In this document: positions 1 through 7,686 of the stretch, in pieces | Layout: the number at the start of each line of letters is the position of its first letter | How positions within the stretch are numbered: position 1 is the first letter of the stretch | Assembly: GCA_004356305.1 (NCBI GenBank) | Contig: SMXJ01000012.1 | Coordinates: 1-16,500, forward strand | Length of the DNA: 16,500 nucleotides | Origin: Bacteroidota bacterium | GTDB lineage: Bacteria; Bacteroidota; Bacteroidia; Flavobacteriales; Flavobacteriaceae | Direction: 5' to 3' | The notes under the pieces: generated by a model | Databases searched by the model: none | What the model was told of the DNA's origin: nothing | Seen by the model: the letters and a program-made list of their open reading frames with translations, nothing else | Position numbers and translations under genes: made by a program

Positions 1-188
1 GACAAAATAGCTACTATTTTGACCTGATAGAAGGGAAGATACTACAGAAATTAAAGATAACACCTCTGAAAATGAATAGCTTCAATAATTATATGAAGTC
101 TCAGGGAAAATTAGGAGGACAAAACAAAATTCCACGCCTGTCCAATGATCGAAAAATTGCAGACCCGCTCATCAGGATACAAGCCTAA
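1..188 (+). CDS. GH3 auxin-responsive promoter-like protein, C-terminal end (partial)
   Basis: The third frame is open from the window edge (first full codon at base 3) to a TAA at 186-188 and encodes 61 residues. The tail contains MKSQGKLGGQNKIPRLSND, which matches the conserved C-terminal end (GKLGGQNKVPRLSNDR-like) of the GH3 acyl-adenylate-forming family found across Bacteroidota. In plants GH3 enzymes conjugate amino acids to acyl acids such as auxin; the substrate of the bacterial homologues is not known to me. Only the end of the C-terminal domain is here, so no catalytic motif can be checked. It lies 23 bases before the next gene, with a promoter-like box between them. The family call rests on the recognised tail motif alone. 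Confidence 0.75.
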   Translation, partial: QNSYYFDLIEGKILQKLKITPLKMNSFNNYMKSQGKLGGQNKIPRLSNDRKIADPLIRIQA

Positions 189-196
189 ATAAGTGT

Positions 197-204
197 TATC
201 TTTG
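197..204 (+). promoter_or_regulatory. Putative Bacteroidota -7 box (TAnnTTTG) just before the 212 gene
   Basis: TATCTTTG fits the Bacteroidota sigma-A -7 consensus TAnnTTTG exactly. It ends only 7 bases before the ATG at 212, so transcription would begin at or within a base or two of the start codon, giving a leaderless or nearly leaderless mRNA. No TTTG or TTG element is found about 19-21 bases upstream, so support rests on one box. Confidence 0.5.
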
Positions 205-211
205 CATTTTA

Positions 212-1885
212 ATGAGCATTAAGAAAAAACACCAGCGTACTCGCGCCCAGGAAAGTAGCGGCGCCATTGAACGGATTTACATCACCTTGCGACATCTCTT
301 TAACCGGGGCTTTTACAAGCCGATGGGGATTTCTGGGGAAACTTTGCGAGAGTCGTTGTTGATGTTAAGGCCGGAAATTTACGGCTCCATAGCTGAGAAG
401 AAAATTGAGCTACAGGGCTTGATATATGTTATTGACAGACTTCCGTATGGAATAGAAGAATGCCGTTTTATAAATCTTACCAGTGACGAAGGCTATAAAA
501 ATTCACACTTTGAACCAATTATTCCTGTCAAAAGACGTCGTAATTGCTACCGTATTGATGCTGAGCAAATGAACATTGAGGTGACCCGCGGGCGTAGTGA
601 GATCTATGATATATTGACACATCTTACTTTCATGTACATAGAGTCTCATAAAATTATGAAGCAGGTATTGGTAAGTGAAGAAGGTGAACTTATTCGAGAT
701 TGGGAAAAACTCGAAGAAGCTGTACTTAAAAAGGGAAAATTAACTCAAAAAGACAAGGAAATAGCCTTGACTCATACTGCAAATTTCTTAGGAAGGACCT
801 TTGAAGAAGTCAATGAGGTCTATGCCGATTTTAGTTCAGAAGAAGATGAACACCGCTTTTTAAAGATCATTTATCATCTCGGAAAAGGTGCGATGGAAGA
901 ACATTTGAACGAGAAGAAACGTTTGATAACTTTTAGTCCGGTACTACGGGAGCGCCTGGGACATCATATTCATGGAGAGCGTTGGGCCGAACGCATAAAA
1001 GAGGTATTGTATAACGAGCAATTAATGGATCGCCCTATTCATATTATTAGTGCTAATATGCATAGCGTGATGAATACCTTGTTTGCGGAAGATGCCTTGA
1101 GTTCAGAAATAAAAAATAAGACCGTTTTAAATCTGTTTGAGATGCTCAGCGATCCGAATAGCATCAGGTTGAGAGAAAAAGTAATCAATGTGGCAACCGG
1201 TAATGGAATGATGTATCTCAAAGATGAGAGCGGAGCTAATATCGATGTTCAGATATTTGATATGCAAAAGGCGACTTCCTGCACTTTTTCTTCTGAATCA
1301 ACCGGCCAAAAACCCGTCATCATTGTTATGGACTACGCTTTTGGAGAACAGGCATACGAGACCATGGATGAGTTATTAAAACCGTTTATAATAAACAACC
1401 AAAGGAAATTGATCAATATTGAATCTGTTTCGGTGATGGGAAAAGCCGGAATTTTGGATGGAGGAAAAGGAGACATTATGATCCCGCACGCTCATATTTT
1501 TGAAGGCACAGCAGATAATTATCCTTTTAAGAACAGGTTGAAGAAAAGCGATTTTATCGATGATGATATCAGGGTATGTTCGGGTGCAATGATCACCGTA
1601 TTGGGAACTTCCCTCCAAAATCGTGATATTCTAAGGTTTTTTCGCGATTCTACCTGGAATGTTATTGGTTTGGAGATGGAAGGAGCACATTATCAAAAAG
1701 CGATTCAATCGGCCTCAAAAATTAGAGGGAGTGTGAGTCCTAAACTAAAAGTGAGTTACGCGTATTATGCCAGTGATAATCCGCTGGAGACGGGCAGTAC
1801 CTTGGCTTCGGGGGGATTGGGAACAACCGGGGTTAAACCTACCTATTTGATTACAGAAAAAATACTGCGTCAAATTATGGGATAG
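212..1885 (+). CDS. Conserved Bacteroidota protein with nucleoside phosphorylase-like C-terminal domain
   Basis: A 557-residue protein starting at ATG 212, preceded almost directly by a -7 box. I believe it belongs to a conserved Bacteroidota family listed as a domain of unknown function (DUF6909 from memory, unverified). The N-terminal half (about 1-270) is charged, helical-looking and unrecognised. The C-terminal half carries, in the right order, features of the PNP/MTA-SAH nucleosidase fold: GKAGILDGGKGDIMIP at 410-425 (like the G-x-x-G...GD motif), LEMEGAH at 487-493 (like the substrate-binding V-E-M-E motif) and ASDN at 520-523, where D522 aligns with the catalytic Asp of the family's S-D motif. 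A nucleosidase or phosphorylase on a purine nucleoside is therefore a reasonable inference, but the substrate is unknown. No signal peptide or TM segment is seen, so it is probably cytoplasmic. It lies 90 bases before the rhamnose genes and need not share their role. Confidence 0.8.
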   Translation: MSIKKKHQRTRAQESSGAIERIYITLRHLFNRGFYKPMGISGETLRESLLMLRPEIYGSIAEKKIELQGLIYVIDRLPYGIEECRFINLTSDEGYKNSHFEPIIPVKRRRNCYRIDAEQMNIEVTRGRSEIYDILTHLTFMYIESHKIMKQVLVSEEGELIRDWEKLEEAVLKKGKLTQKDKEIALTHTANFLGRTFEEVNEVYADFSSEEDEHRFLKIIYHLGKGAMEEHLNEKKRLITFSPVLRERLGHHIHGERWAERIKEVLYNEQLMDRPIHIISANMHSVMNTLFAEDALSSEIKNKTVLNLFEMLSDPNSIRLREKVINVATGNGMMYLKDESGANIDVQIFDMQKATSCTFSSESTGQKPVIIVMDYAFGEQAYETMDELLKPFIINNQRKLINIESVSVMGKAGILDGGKGDIMIPHAHIFEGTADNYPFKNRLKKSDFIDDDIRVCSGAMITVLGTSLQNRDILRFFRDSTWNVIGLEMEGAHYQKAIQSASKIRGSVSPKLKVSYAYYASDNPLETGSTLASGGLGTTGVKPTYLITEKILRQIMG

Positions 1886-1975
1886 TTTAAGCTGTCGGTT
1901 TATCGTACATAAAATCCTACAAGGTTATAGGAAAAAGAGTGTTAATTTAGCTTTAGGCTAGTCTAAAAATATATT

Positions 1976-2992
1976 TTGAAGAATACTAAAGTCTTAGTTA
2001 CCGGTGGGGCAGGGTTCATTGGCTCCAATTATGTAGCCTATGTTCTAGGCAACTGCCAGGACGAAGTTTTTGTACTTGACAATCTTACCTATGCCGGAGA
2101 TTTAAGAAATTTGGAGTCGGTTTCTCATCTTTCAAATTATCATTTTGTGAAAGGAGATATTTGTGACGAAACATTTGTACAAGAATTGTTTAACAATCAT
2201 CAATTTGATAAAGTAGTACACTTCGCGGCCGAGTCTCATGTTGATAATTCGATATCAGGCCCGGGCGCTTTTATTAACACAAATATAGTAGGCACGTTCA
2301 ATTTACTACATGCGGCCTATAAAACATGGATGGACGGGCCGAATCGACTATTGGAATCCTTTAAAGAAGCACGCTTCCTTCATATATCTACAGATGAGGT
2401 TTATGGCACTTTAGGCAAAACCGGTCTTTTCACCGAAACGACCTCATATGCACCCAACAGTCCATATAGCGCCTCCAAGGCATCTTCAGATTTTATCGTT
2501 CGAAGCTATTTTCATACCTACGGAATGCCGGTGGTTACGACTAATTGCTCCAACAATTATGGCCCCAATCAACACAAAGAGAAATTGATTCCAACCATCA
2601 TTCGAAAGGCGATTTCAGGGGAACCCATACCTATTTACGGTGACGGGCAAAACATCAGGGATTGGCTATATGTTTGGGATCACTGCATTGGGATCAAGTT
2701 GGTGTTGGATAAGGGAAAGTTGGGTGAAACCTATAATATTGGAGGAAGAAATGAACGCAATAACCTATATATTGCAAACACTATTTGTGAGTTGTTGGAT
2801 GATCTAAAACCAACAGACAATTCCTATAAAGATCAGATCACATTTGTAACCGACAGGCCGGGACATGATTTCAGATACGCCATAGATGCTTCAAAGATTG
2901 AAAGCGGCCTTGGTTGGAAGGCTGATGAAAATTTTGAAAGCGGGATATTAAAGACCGTGAAGTGGTATCTTGCTAATACAGACAGATTATAA
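1976..2992 (+). CDS. rfbB: dTDP-glucose 4,6-dehydratase (RfbB/RmlB)
   Basis: Converts dTDP-D-glucose to dTDP-4-keto-6-deoxy-D-glucose, the second step of dTDP-L-rhamnose synthesis, using bound NAD+ in the cytoplasm. The 338-residue product is a full-length extended short-chain dehydrogenase. The Rossmann motif GGAGFIG is at 10-16, TDEVYG at 139-144 supplies the Thr-Asp-Glu catalytic group, and YSASK at 164-168 is the Y-x3-K catalytic pair. The start is TTG at 1976-1978: no in-frame ATG lies close enough to keep the Rossmann motif, and the TTG places it at the usual distance from the N terminus. It is the first gene of the rhamnose block, with rfbA 3 bases downstream. Family identity is very secure; some homologues feed other 6-deoxy sugars, but the complete neighbouring set points to rhamnose. 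Confidence 0.96.
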   Translation: MKNTKVLVTGGAGFIGSNYVAYVLGNCQDEVFVLDNLTYAGDLRNLESVSHLSNYHFVKGDICDETFVQELFNNHQFDKVVHFAAESHVDNSISGPGAFINTNIVGTFNLLHAAYKTWMDGPNRLLESFKEARFLHISTDEVYGTLGKTGLFTETTSYAPNSPYSASKASSDFIVRSYFHTYGMPVVTTNCSNNYGPNQHKEKLIPTIIRKAISGEPIPIYGDGQNIRDWLYVWDHCIGIKLVLDKGKLGETYNIGGRNERNNLYIANTICELLDDLKPTDNSYKDQITFVTDRPGHDFRYAIDASKIESGLGWKADENFESGILKTVKWYLANTDRL

Positions 2993-2995
2993 CAT

Positions 2996-3853
2996 ATGAA
3001 AGGAATAATTTTGGCCGGAGGCTCCGGCACACGACTACATCCACTTACCTTGGCGGTGAGCAAGCAATTGATGCCGGTATATGACAAACCGATGATATAT
3101 TATCCGTTGTCAACTTTAATGTATAGTGGTATTAGAGAGATCTTGATCATTTCAACACCTCAGGACCTACCCTTGTTTGAGAAGTTGCTGGGCGATGGTA
3201 AAAATTTGGGATGTGATTTTCAATATGCCGTACAAGAATATCCCAAAGGATTAGCAGAAGCCTTCATCATCGGCAAAGAATTTATTGGCGATGATAAGGT
3301 CGCCATGATCTTAGGGGATAATATATTCTACGGAAGTGGCCTCAAAAAATTATTGCAGGCAAATAGTGATCCGGATGGTGGAATTATCTATGCCTATCAT
3401 GTTCTCGACCCGGAAAGATATGGTGTGGTTGAGTTTGATAAGGACGGGAAAGCAATTTCGATCGAGGAAAAGCCCAAACATCCTAAATCCAATTTCGCGG
3501 TTCCGGGAATCTATTTTTACGACAACAGCATTGTTGATGTCGCCGGAAATATCAAACCCAGTACTCGTGGTGAATTGGAAATTACCGATGTAAACAATGT
3601 GTATTTGCAGCGAGGAAAACTTAATGTAAGTATCTTGGATAAAGGTACTGCCTGGCTGGATACCGGAACTTTTGCCTCATTGATGCAGGCCTCCCAATTT
3701 GTTGAAGTAATAGAAGAGCGACAAGGATTGAAGATAGGGGCCATCGAAGAAGCCGCCTATGAAATGGGATACATAGACAAACAACAACTTGTGAAGCTTG
3801 CCGAACCCTTAATAAAAAGTGGTTATGGCAGACATTTAATGCAACTCATTTAG
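2996..3853 (+). CDS. rfbA: Glucose-1-phosphate thymidylyltransferase (RfbA/RmlA)
   Basis: Joins dTTP and glucose-1-phosphate to give dTDP-glucose and pyrophosphate, the committing step of dTDP-rhamnose synthesis; in characterised homologues it is feedback-inhibited by dTDP-rhamnose. The 285-residue protein is of normal length. The nucleotide-binding signature GGSGTRLHPLT lies at 8-18, GDN at 107-109 provides the metal/nucleotide-site Asp, and EEKP at 157-160 is the sugar-phosphate-binding motif. The ATG at 2996 follows the rfbB stop by 3 bases, and the rfbC TTG lies 2 bases after its own stop, so the genes are almost certainly co-transcribed and translationally coupled. Nothing is truncated or missing. 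Confidence 0.97.
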   Translation: MKGIILAGGSGTRLHPLTLAVSKQLMPVYDKPMIYYPLSTLMYSGIREILIISTPQDLPLFEKLLGDGKNLGCDFQYAVQEYPKGLAEAFIIGKEFIGDDKVAMILGDNIFYGSGLKKLLQANSDPDGGIIYAYHVLDPERYGVVEFDKDGKAISIEEKPKHPKSNFAVPGIYFYDNSIVDVAGNIKPSTRGELEITDVNNVYLQRGKLNVSILDKGTAWLDTGTFASLMQASQFVEVIEERQGLKIGAIEEAAYEMGYIDKQQLVKLAEPLIKSGYGRHLMQLI

Positions 3854-3855
3854 TT

Positions 3856-4401
3856 TTGGAAATACAAAAAACCCCGTTGAAAGATTGTTATATAATAAAG
3901 CCTGTAGCTTTCAAAGATGATAGAGGCTATTTTCTGGAAACATTCAATCAAACTCATTTTCAACAAGTCACGGGCCAATCCAGAGCATTTGTGCAGGACA
4001 ACCAATCAAGCTCATCTAAAGGAGTACTGAGAGGTCTTCATTTTCAAAAGGGAGAAATGTCCCAGGCAAAATTAGTACGTGTGGTCAAGGGGAGTGTATT
4101 GGATGTTGTCGTAGATTTACGGAAGGACTCTGAGAGTTTTGGAAGATCTTTTTCGGTGATTCTGGATGATCTTGATCACTGGCAATTATACGTTCCAAGA
4201 GGTTTTGCACATGGATTTATAACCCTTTCAGATCGATCTATATTCTGCTATAAATGCGATAATTTTTACCACAAAGCATCTGAAGGTGGAATCATCTACA
4301 ACGACGCAACCTTGGCCATAGACTGGCATCTTCCCGAGGAAGAATTTATTGTTTCAGAAAAAGACTTAGAACTTCCCACATTTGAGGAAGTAATTCGGTG
4401 A
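3856..4401 (+). CDS. rfbC: dTDP-4-dehydrorhamnose 3,5-epimerase (RfbC/RmlC)
   Basis: Epimerises C3 and C5 of dTDP-4-keto-6-deoxyglucose to give dTDP-4-keto-L-rhamnose; a dimeric cupin enzyme of the cytoplasm. The 181-residue length is typical. LRGLHFQ contains the catalytic base H62, VPRGFAHGF carries H119, and Y132 and Y138 occupy the two conserved active-site tyrosine positions; this numbering is nearly that of the well-studied Salmonella enzyme. The start is TTG at 3856-3858, giving the usual short N terminus before the conserved PLKDCYIIKP segment; no ATG is in a suitable place. The last bases overlap the start of rfbD. The full active-site set separates it from non-catalytic cupins. Confidence 0.96.
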   Translation: MEIQKTPLKDCYIIKPVAFKDDRGYFLETFNQTHFQQVTGQSRAFVQDNQSSSSKGVLRGLHFQKGEMSQAKLVRVVKGSVLDVVVDLRKDSESFGRSFSVILDDLDHWQLYVPRGFAHGFITLSDRSIFCYKCDNFYHKASEGGIIYNDATLAIDWHLPEEEFIVSEKDLELPTFEEVIR

Positions 4402-5261
4402 TGAGAATACTGGTTACAGGGGCAAACGGACAATTAGGTAATTGTATCAGGGATGCGGCGCAACAGCATCCCGAACTCGACTTTCATTTTGCAGATAAGG
4501 GAATAATCGATATTGACAACGCCACTTCAGTTGAACAATTCTTCGAAAATAACAAGTTTGATTATTGCATCAATACCGCGGCTTACACGAACGTTGAAAA
4601 GGCCGAAAGCCATAAAGAAGAGGCTTTTTTAACCAATGCTGAAGGCGCCAAACACATGGCTCAGGCTTGTGCGAACAGCAATACTATTTTAATACATATT
4701 TCAACAGACTATGTGTTTGATGGTAAAAAAGACACGCCCTATAAAGAAAATGATAAAGTAAATCCGATCAATGTTTATGGAAGCTCAAAATTGAAAGGAG
4801 AGCAATATATTCGGGATATCTGTAATAGGTACTTTATTTTTCGAACCTCCTGGTTATATTCACAATACGGGTATAACTTCTTGAATTCTATGTTACGGCT
4901 AGCAGTTGAGCAACACGACCTGAGTATCACAACTGAGCAATCAGGCACACCTACTAATGCAAACGATCTGGCCGGGGCTATCATCGCTACCATCATTTCG
5001 CGTAATGAGAATTATGGCATTTATCATTTCAGTAATAAAGGAAATGCAACCTGGTATGATTTCGCCAAATCGATATTTACTTTTTCTAAACAATTAGAAA
5101 ACGTAAAACTTGAAAAAACCAAGCATTACCGTACTTTTGCAGAAAGGCCGTCCTATAGCGTTTTGGACAAAACGAAATTTACCAATAATTTTACATATCC
5201 ATTGGTCGATTGGCAGGATAGCTTAAAAAAGATTATAGAAGACCATAAGAACCCTAAATAA
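4401..5261 (+). CDS. rfbD: dTDP-4-dehydrorhamnose reductase (RfbD/RmlD)
   Basis: Reduces dTDP-4-keto-L-rhamnose to dTDP-L-rhamnose with NAD(P)H, the last step of the pathway. Counting from the ATG at 4401 the protein has 286 residues, as usual for the family. The Rossmann motif GANGQLG is at 7-13, the STDYVFDG segment typical of RmlD is present, and YGSSK at 126-130 supplies the Y-x3-K catalytic pair. The ATG overlaps the rfbC stop by one base (TGATG); a GTG at 4398, in frame and directly before it, would add one residue and cannot be excluded. It completes the rfbBACD set, so this strain should make its own rhamnosyl donor. The next gene begins 6 bases after its stop. Confidence 0.96.
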   Translation: MRILVTGANGQLGNCIRDAAQQHPELDFHFADKGIIDIDNATSVEQFFENNKFDYCINTAAYTNVEKAESHKEEAFLTNAEGAKHMAQACANSNTILIHISTDYVFDGKKDTPYKENDKVNPINVYGSSKLKGEQYIRDICNRYFIFRTSWLYSQYGYNFLNSMLRLAVEQHDLSITTEQSGTPTNANDLAGAIIATIISRNENYGIYHFSNKGNATWYDFAKSIFTFSKQLENVKLEKTKHYRTFAERPSYSVLDKTKFTNNFTYPLVDWQDSLKKIIEDHKNPK

Positions 5262-5267
5262 ATAGCA

Positions 5268-6242
5268 ATGGCACAGAACAATCAGGAAGAGATAGACTTG
5301 TTTTTAGTTTTGGACAAATTAAGTAAAGCCTATCATAGGTTTTTGGCAAGTGTATACAAAGGAATTCAATTTGCTGTTAAACATTGGATCGTACTTCTAA
5401 TTTTAATTTTTGGTGGATATTTTGGCGGACAGTTTTGGCAGCAGTCTCTTAAATCCACGAGAGAAGCAACTATGATAGTTCAGAACAACTTTGATAGTTC
5501 CGGTTACGTCTACAGCGCCATAGAATTATTGAACGTAAAATACAAACAAGGAGATAAGGCGTTCTTAAAAAAGCATAATTTCAATACAGAAGATCCGGAC
5601 CTCGAGGATATAATTATCGAGCCTATTGTTAATATTATGGATCTGCTCGAAAAGCACGAGACCAGTGATAGAAACTTGGATACGTATTTAGGTAAAGCCG
5701 ATTTTGAAGAGGACTTATTGCTATCAGAAGTGTTCTATCCTGAATACACCTACCATAGAATTACAGTTTCAACATTCAAAAACGATTTGAAGACCATTGA
5801 AAAAATTCTCGCCTATCTCAATAGTAATGATACCTATAACAAGACCAAGGATATTGTGATCACCGAGACTCAATTGAGAATTGAAAGAAATGACACAAGT
5901 ATCAGCAATATCGATGCAATATTCGATGAATATGCCGGTAAACATTTTGTGATTGCAAATCCGAGCCAGGTGTACTTTAAGTCTCAACAGAACAACAACC
6001 TCCACCAACTCTTAGATAAGAAGAAAGAATTGATCGACGAGAACGAAAAACTCAAACGCGAACTCATTAAGTACGATGATGTTGTTTTCTTGATCAATGA
6101 TCCCAACTTCTACAAGACCTATTCGTTTATCGATAAGAAGAACACGTTATTGCCTATTTTTTTGGTATTCGTTTACATAGCATTTTTCGTAATGAGAAAT
6201 GTTTATAAAAAAGGGAAAATGTATTCTGAAGAAATGTCTTAA
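5268..6242 (+). CDS. Wzz-like chain-length determinant / polysaccharide co-polymerase-like protein
   Basis: A 324-residue inner-membrane protein with Wzz topology: a short charged cytoplasmic N terminus, a TM segment near 39-58, a long periplasmic region, and a second TM near 294-309 followed by a short basic tail. The stretch around 240-275 is rich in K, E and L and looks like a coiled coil, as in the periplasmic helices of polysaccharide co-polymerases. No Walker motifs or tyrosine cluster follow the second TM, so it is not a Wzc-type tyrosine kinase. Position between the rhamnose genes and the flippase fits a role in setting glycan chain length or organising polymerisation. Sequence motifs of Wzz are weak, so the call is based on topology and context. 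The 136-base gap after it contains inverted repeats. Confidence 0.65.
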   Translation: MAQNNQEEIDLFLVLDKLSKAYHRFLASVYKGIQFAVKHWIVLLILIFGGYFGGQFWQQSLKSTREATMIVQNNFDSSGYVYSAIELLNVKYKQGDKAFLKKHNFNTEDPDLEDIIIEPIVNIMDLLEKHETSDRNLDTYLGKADFEEDLLLSEVFYPEYTYHRITVSTFKNDLKTIEKILAYLNSNDTYNKTKDIVITETQLRIERNDTSISNIDAIFDEYAGKHFVIANPSQVYFKSQQNNNLHQLLDKKKELIDENEKLKRELIKYDDVVFLINDPNFYKTYSFIDKKNTLLPIFLVFVYIAFFVMRNVYKKGKMYSEEMS

Positions 6243-6277
6243 CCGCTATCCTGTTAACCGAGTTATTTTATACCACA

Positions 6278-6287
6278 GTTGCGCAAC
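6278..6287. repeat. 10-base perfect palindrome GTTGCGCAAC
   Basis: A perfect ten-base palindrome in the intergenic gap before the flippase gene. It could be an operator half-site pair or chance. It directly abuts a second inverted repeat (CCCAAG at 6287-6292 with CTTGGG at 6307-6312). Confidence 0.35.
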
Positions 6288-6317
6288 CCAAGTCACAGTC
6301 CCGACTCTTGGGAATAT

Positions 6318-6360
6318 AAAAGGGTCATCAAATGTTTTTAAAGACGCTAGCTACCCTTTT
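6318..6360. repeat. Inverted repeat AAAAGGGT / ACCCTTTT upstream of flippase gene
   Basis: AAAAGGGT at 6318-6325 is matched perfectly by ACCCTTTT at 6353-6360, with a 27-base spacer. T-G and A-T pairs can extend the outer end slightly. In RNA it would form a long-loop hairpin just 18 bases before the ATG at 6379. It lacks the compact GC stem and U-run of a clear terminator, so attenuation, processing or regulation of flippase translation are all possible. Confidence 0.35.
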
Positions 6361-6378
6361 GTGTGTGAATAAACGCTA

Positions 6379-7686
6379 ATGAAACTGATAGAGAGCATAA
6401 AAACCTTTTTTAAAACCCCGCTGATTTTTAAAAGCATTAATGTGTTGCTATTAAGAATTGTCGGGATGTTACTTTTCTTTTCCCTTACCTTGTTTCTTAC
6501 CAATAAATTTGATGCCGGTCTCGTAGGGCAATACGATTTTAGCAGGGCACTACTCATCTTTTTAGGGGGCGTGTGTGTATTCGGGATGCATCAGTCTGTG
6601 ATCTATTATTCGGGATATCTCAAGGCCCGGGATTCTTTGCCATACTTGAAGCAAGTATATAAGAAAATGGTGGTTATTGTTTTGAGCATCTCTATTCTTT
6701 TTTTTTTAGCGACCTTCTTTGTCAAACCTCAGTTTATCAACGCGCTCTTCGATAAGGATGTTTCGCGATTGGTGATGAATTCTGTTTTTGCGCTTTTATT
6801 CTACGGAATTACCCTTCTGAATATCGATGTTTTTAGGGCGATCAATAAAATATATGTTTCAGAGTTTTATCGAAATGTATTGCGATATGCTTTATTTTTC
6901 GGTGCTATCCTATGGCTATATTTCAGTGATAACCCCCAACTTTTAGTCGAGGTTTTCCTGCTTAATTTTGTGTTCCTGGCTATAATATCTACTGCGTATT
7001 TATTTTATTATTTTTCCAGGGTTAAGGAGGGTGACACTTCGGTTAACATTAGCTATAAAAATATAGTGAAACGTTCCGGGCCTATGGCTATCAGTGCCAT
7101 CACCTACTTATTGATGCAAAGTGTTGACATAATTTTGTTGAGTAAGTTCACCAGTTTTGAACGGGTGGCCTTTTATTCGGTAGCGATAAAATTAACAACC
7201 ATTATTTCGTTGGTATTGGCATCGGTAAATACGGTATACGCTCCCACATTTGCAGAATGGTATAGCCGAAAGAATTTTAATGGCCTCAGAAGTGGTATTA
7301 AAAAATCTACCCGACTCATATTCCTGCTTACTTTTCCCGTTATCTTGGTTGTTTTTCTGTTTTCTAACAGGATCTTAGGATTTTTTGGCGCGGATTATAT
7401 GATGGCTCAGAGCTCGTTAATCGTTCTTTTGATCGGGCAAGCGGTGAACACTCTTTGCGGTTCGGCTGGGGTGTACATGAATATGACCGGGAAACAAGTG
7501 GTTTTTCAGAGAATATTGTTGGTGGCCTTTGCGATCAATATAACCCTCAATCTCATACTCATTCCCATTTATGATATTTTAGGAGCGGCTATCGCAACGA
7601 GCATTTCCACCATTTTTTGGAATATAGTCACCACGGCATACATATATAGAAAAGATAATGTAAAAACATTTTTAACCTTAAGATGA
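6379..7686 (+). CDS. Wzx-type oligosaccharide flippase (MOP superfamily)
   Basis: A 435-residue very hydrophobic protein with about a dozen predicted membrane segments, typical of polysaccharide transporters of the MOP superfamily. It would move the undecaprenyl-linked repeat unit across the inner membrane so that it can be polymerised in the periplasm. The N-terminal part resembles Wzx proteins (two adjacent helices, then a G-x-Y/F-x-F segment near 51-55), and the C-terminal half has the LNLILIPIYDILGAAIATSIS stretch (about 392-412) seen in many flippases of this group. A run of ten T residues at 6698-6707 codes for L107-L110 and is a possible slippage site. The last four bases overlap the sulfotransferase start (ATGA), showing translational coupling. 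Confidence 0.88.
   Translation: MKLIESIKTFFKTPLIFKSINVLLLRIVGMLLFFSLTLFLTNKFDAGLVGQYDFSRALLIFLGGVCVFGMHQSVIYYSGYLKARDSLPYLKQVYKKMVVIVLSISILFFLATFFVKPQFINALFDKDVSRLVMNSVFALLFYGITLLNIDVFRAINKIYVSEFYRNVLRYALFFGAILWLYFSDNPQLLVEVFLLNFVFLAIISTAYLFYYFSRVKEGDTSVNISYKNIVKRSGPMAISAITYLLMQSVDIILLSKFTSFERVAFYSVAIKLTTIISLVLASVNTVYAPTFAEWYSRKNFNGLRSGIKKSTRLIFLLTFPVILVVFLFSNRILGFFGADYMMAQSSLIVLLIGQAVNTLCGSAGVYMNMTGKQVVFQRILLVAFAINITLNLILIPIYDILGAAIATSISTIFWNIVTTAYIYRKDNVKTFLTLR
6698..6707 (+). repeat. T10 homopolymer within the flippase coding region
   Basis: Ten consecutive T bases form part of codons 107-110 of the flippase gene. It is the longest homopolymer I see in any gene of the window. Gain or loss of one base would shift the frame within the first quarter of the protein. 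Confidence 0.9.

Noticed and set aside
1915..1932. TCCTA/TAGGA hairpin in the gap before rfbB as a terminator
   Set aside because: A five-base stem followed by A-rich rather than T-rich sequence is too weak for an intrinsic terminator.
1948..1955. TAGCTTTA as a -7 box for rfbB
   Set aside because: It has one mismatch to TAnnTTTG at the last base and no upstream element; the position is plausible but too weak to list as a promoter.
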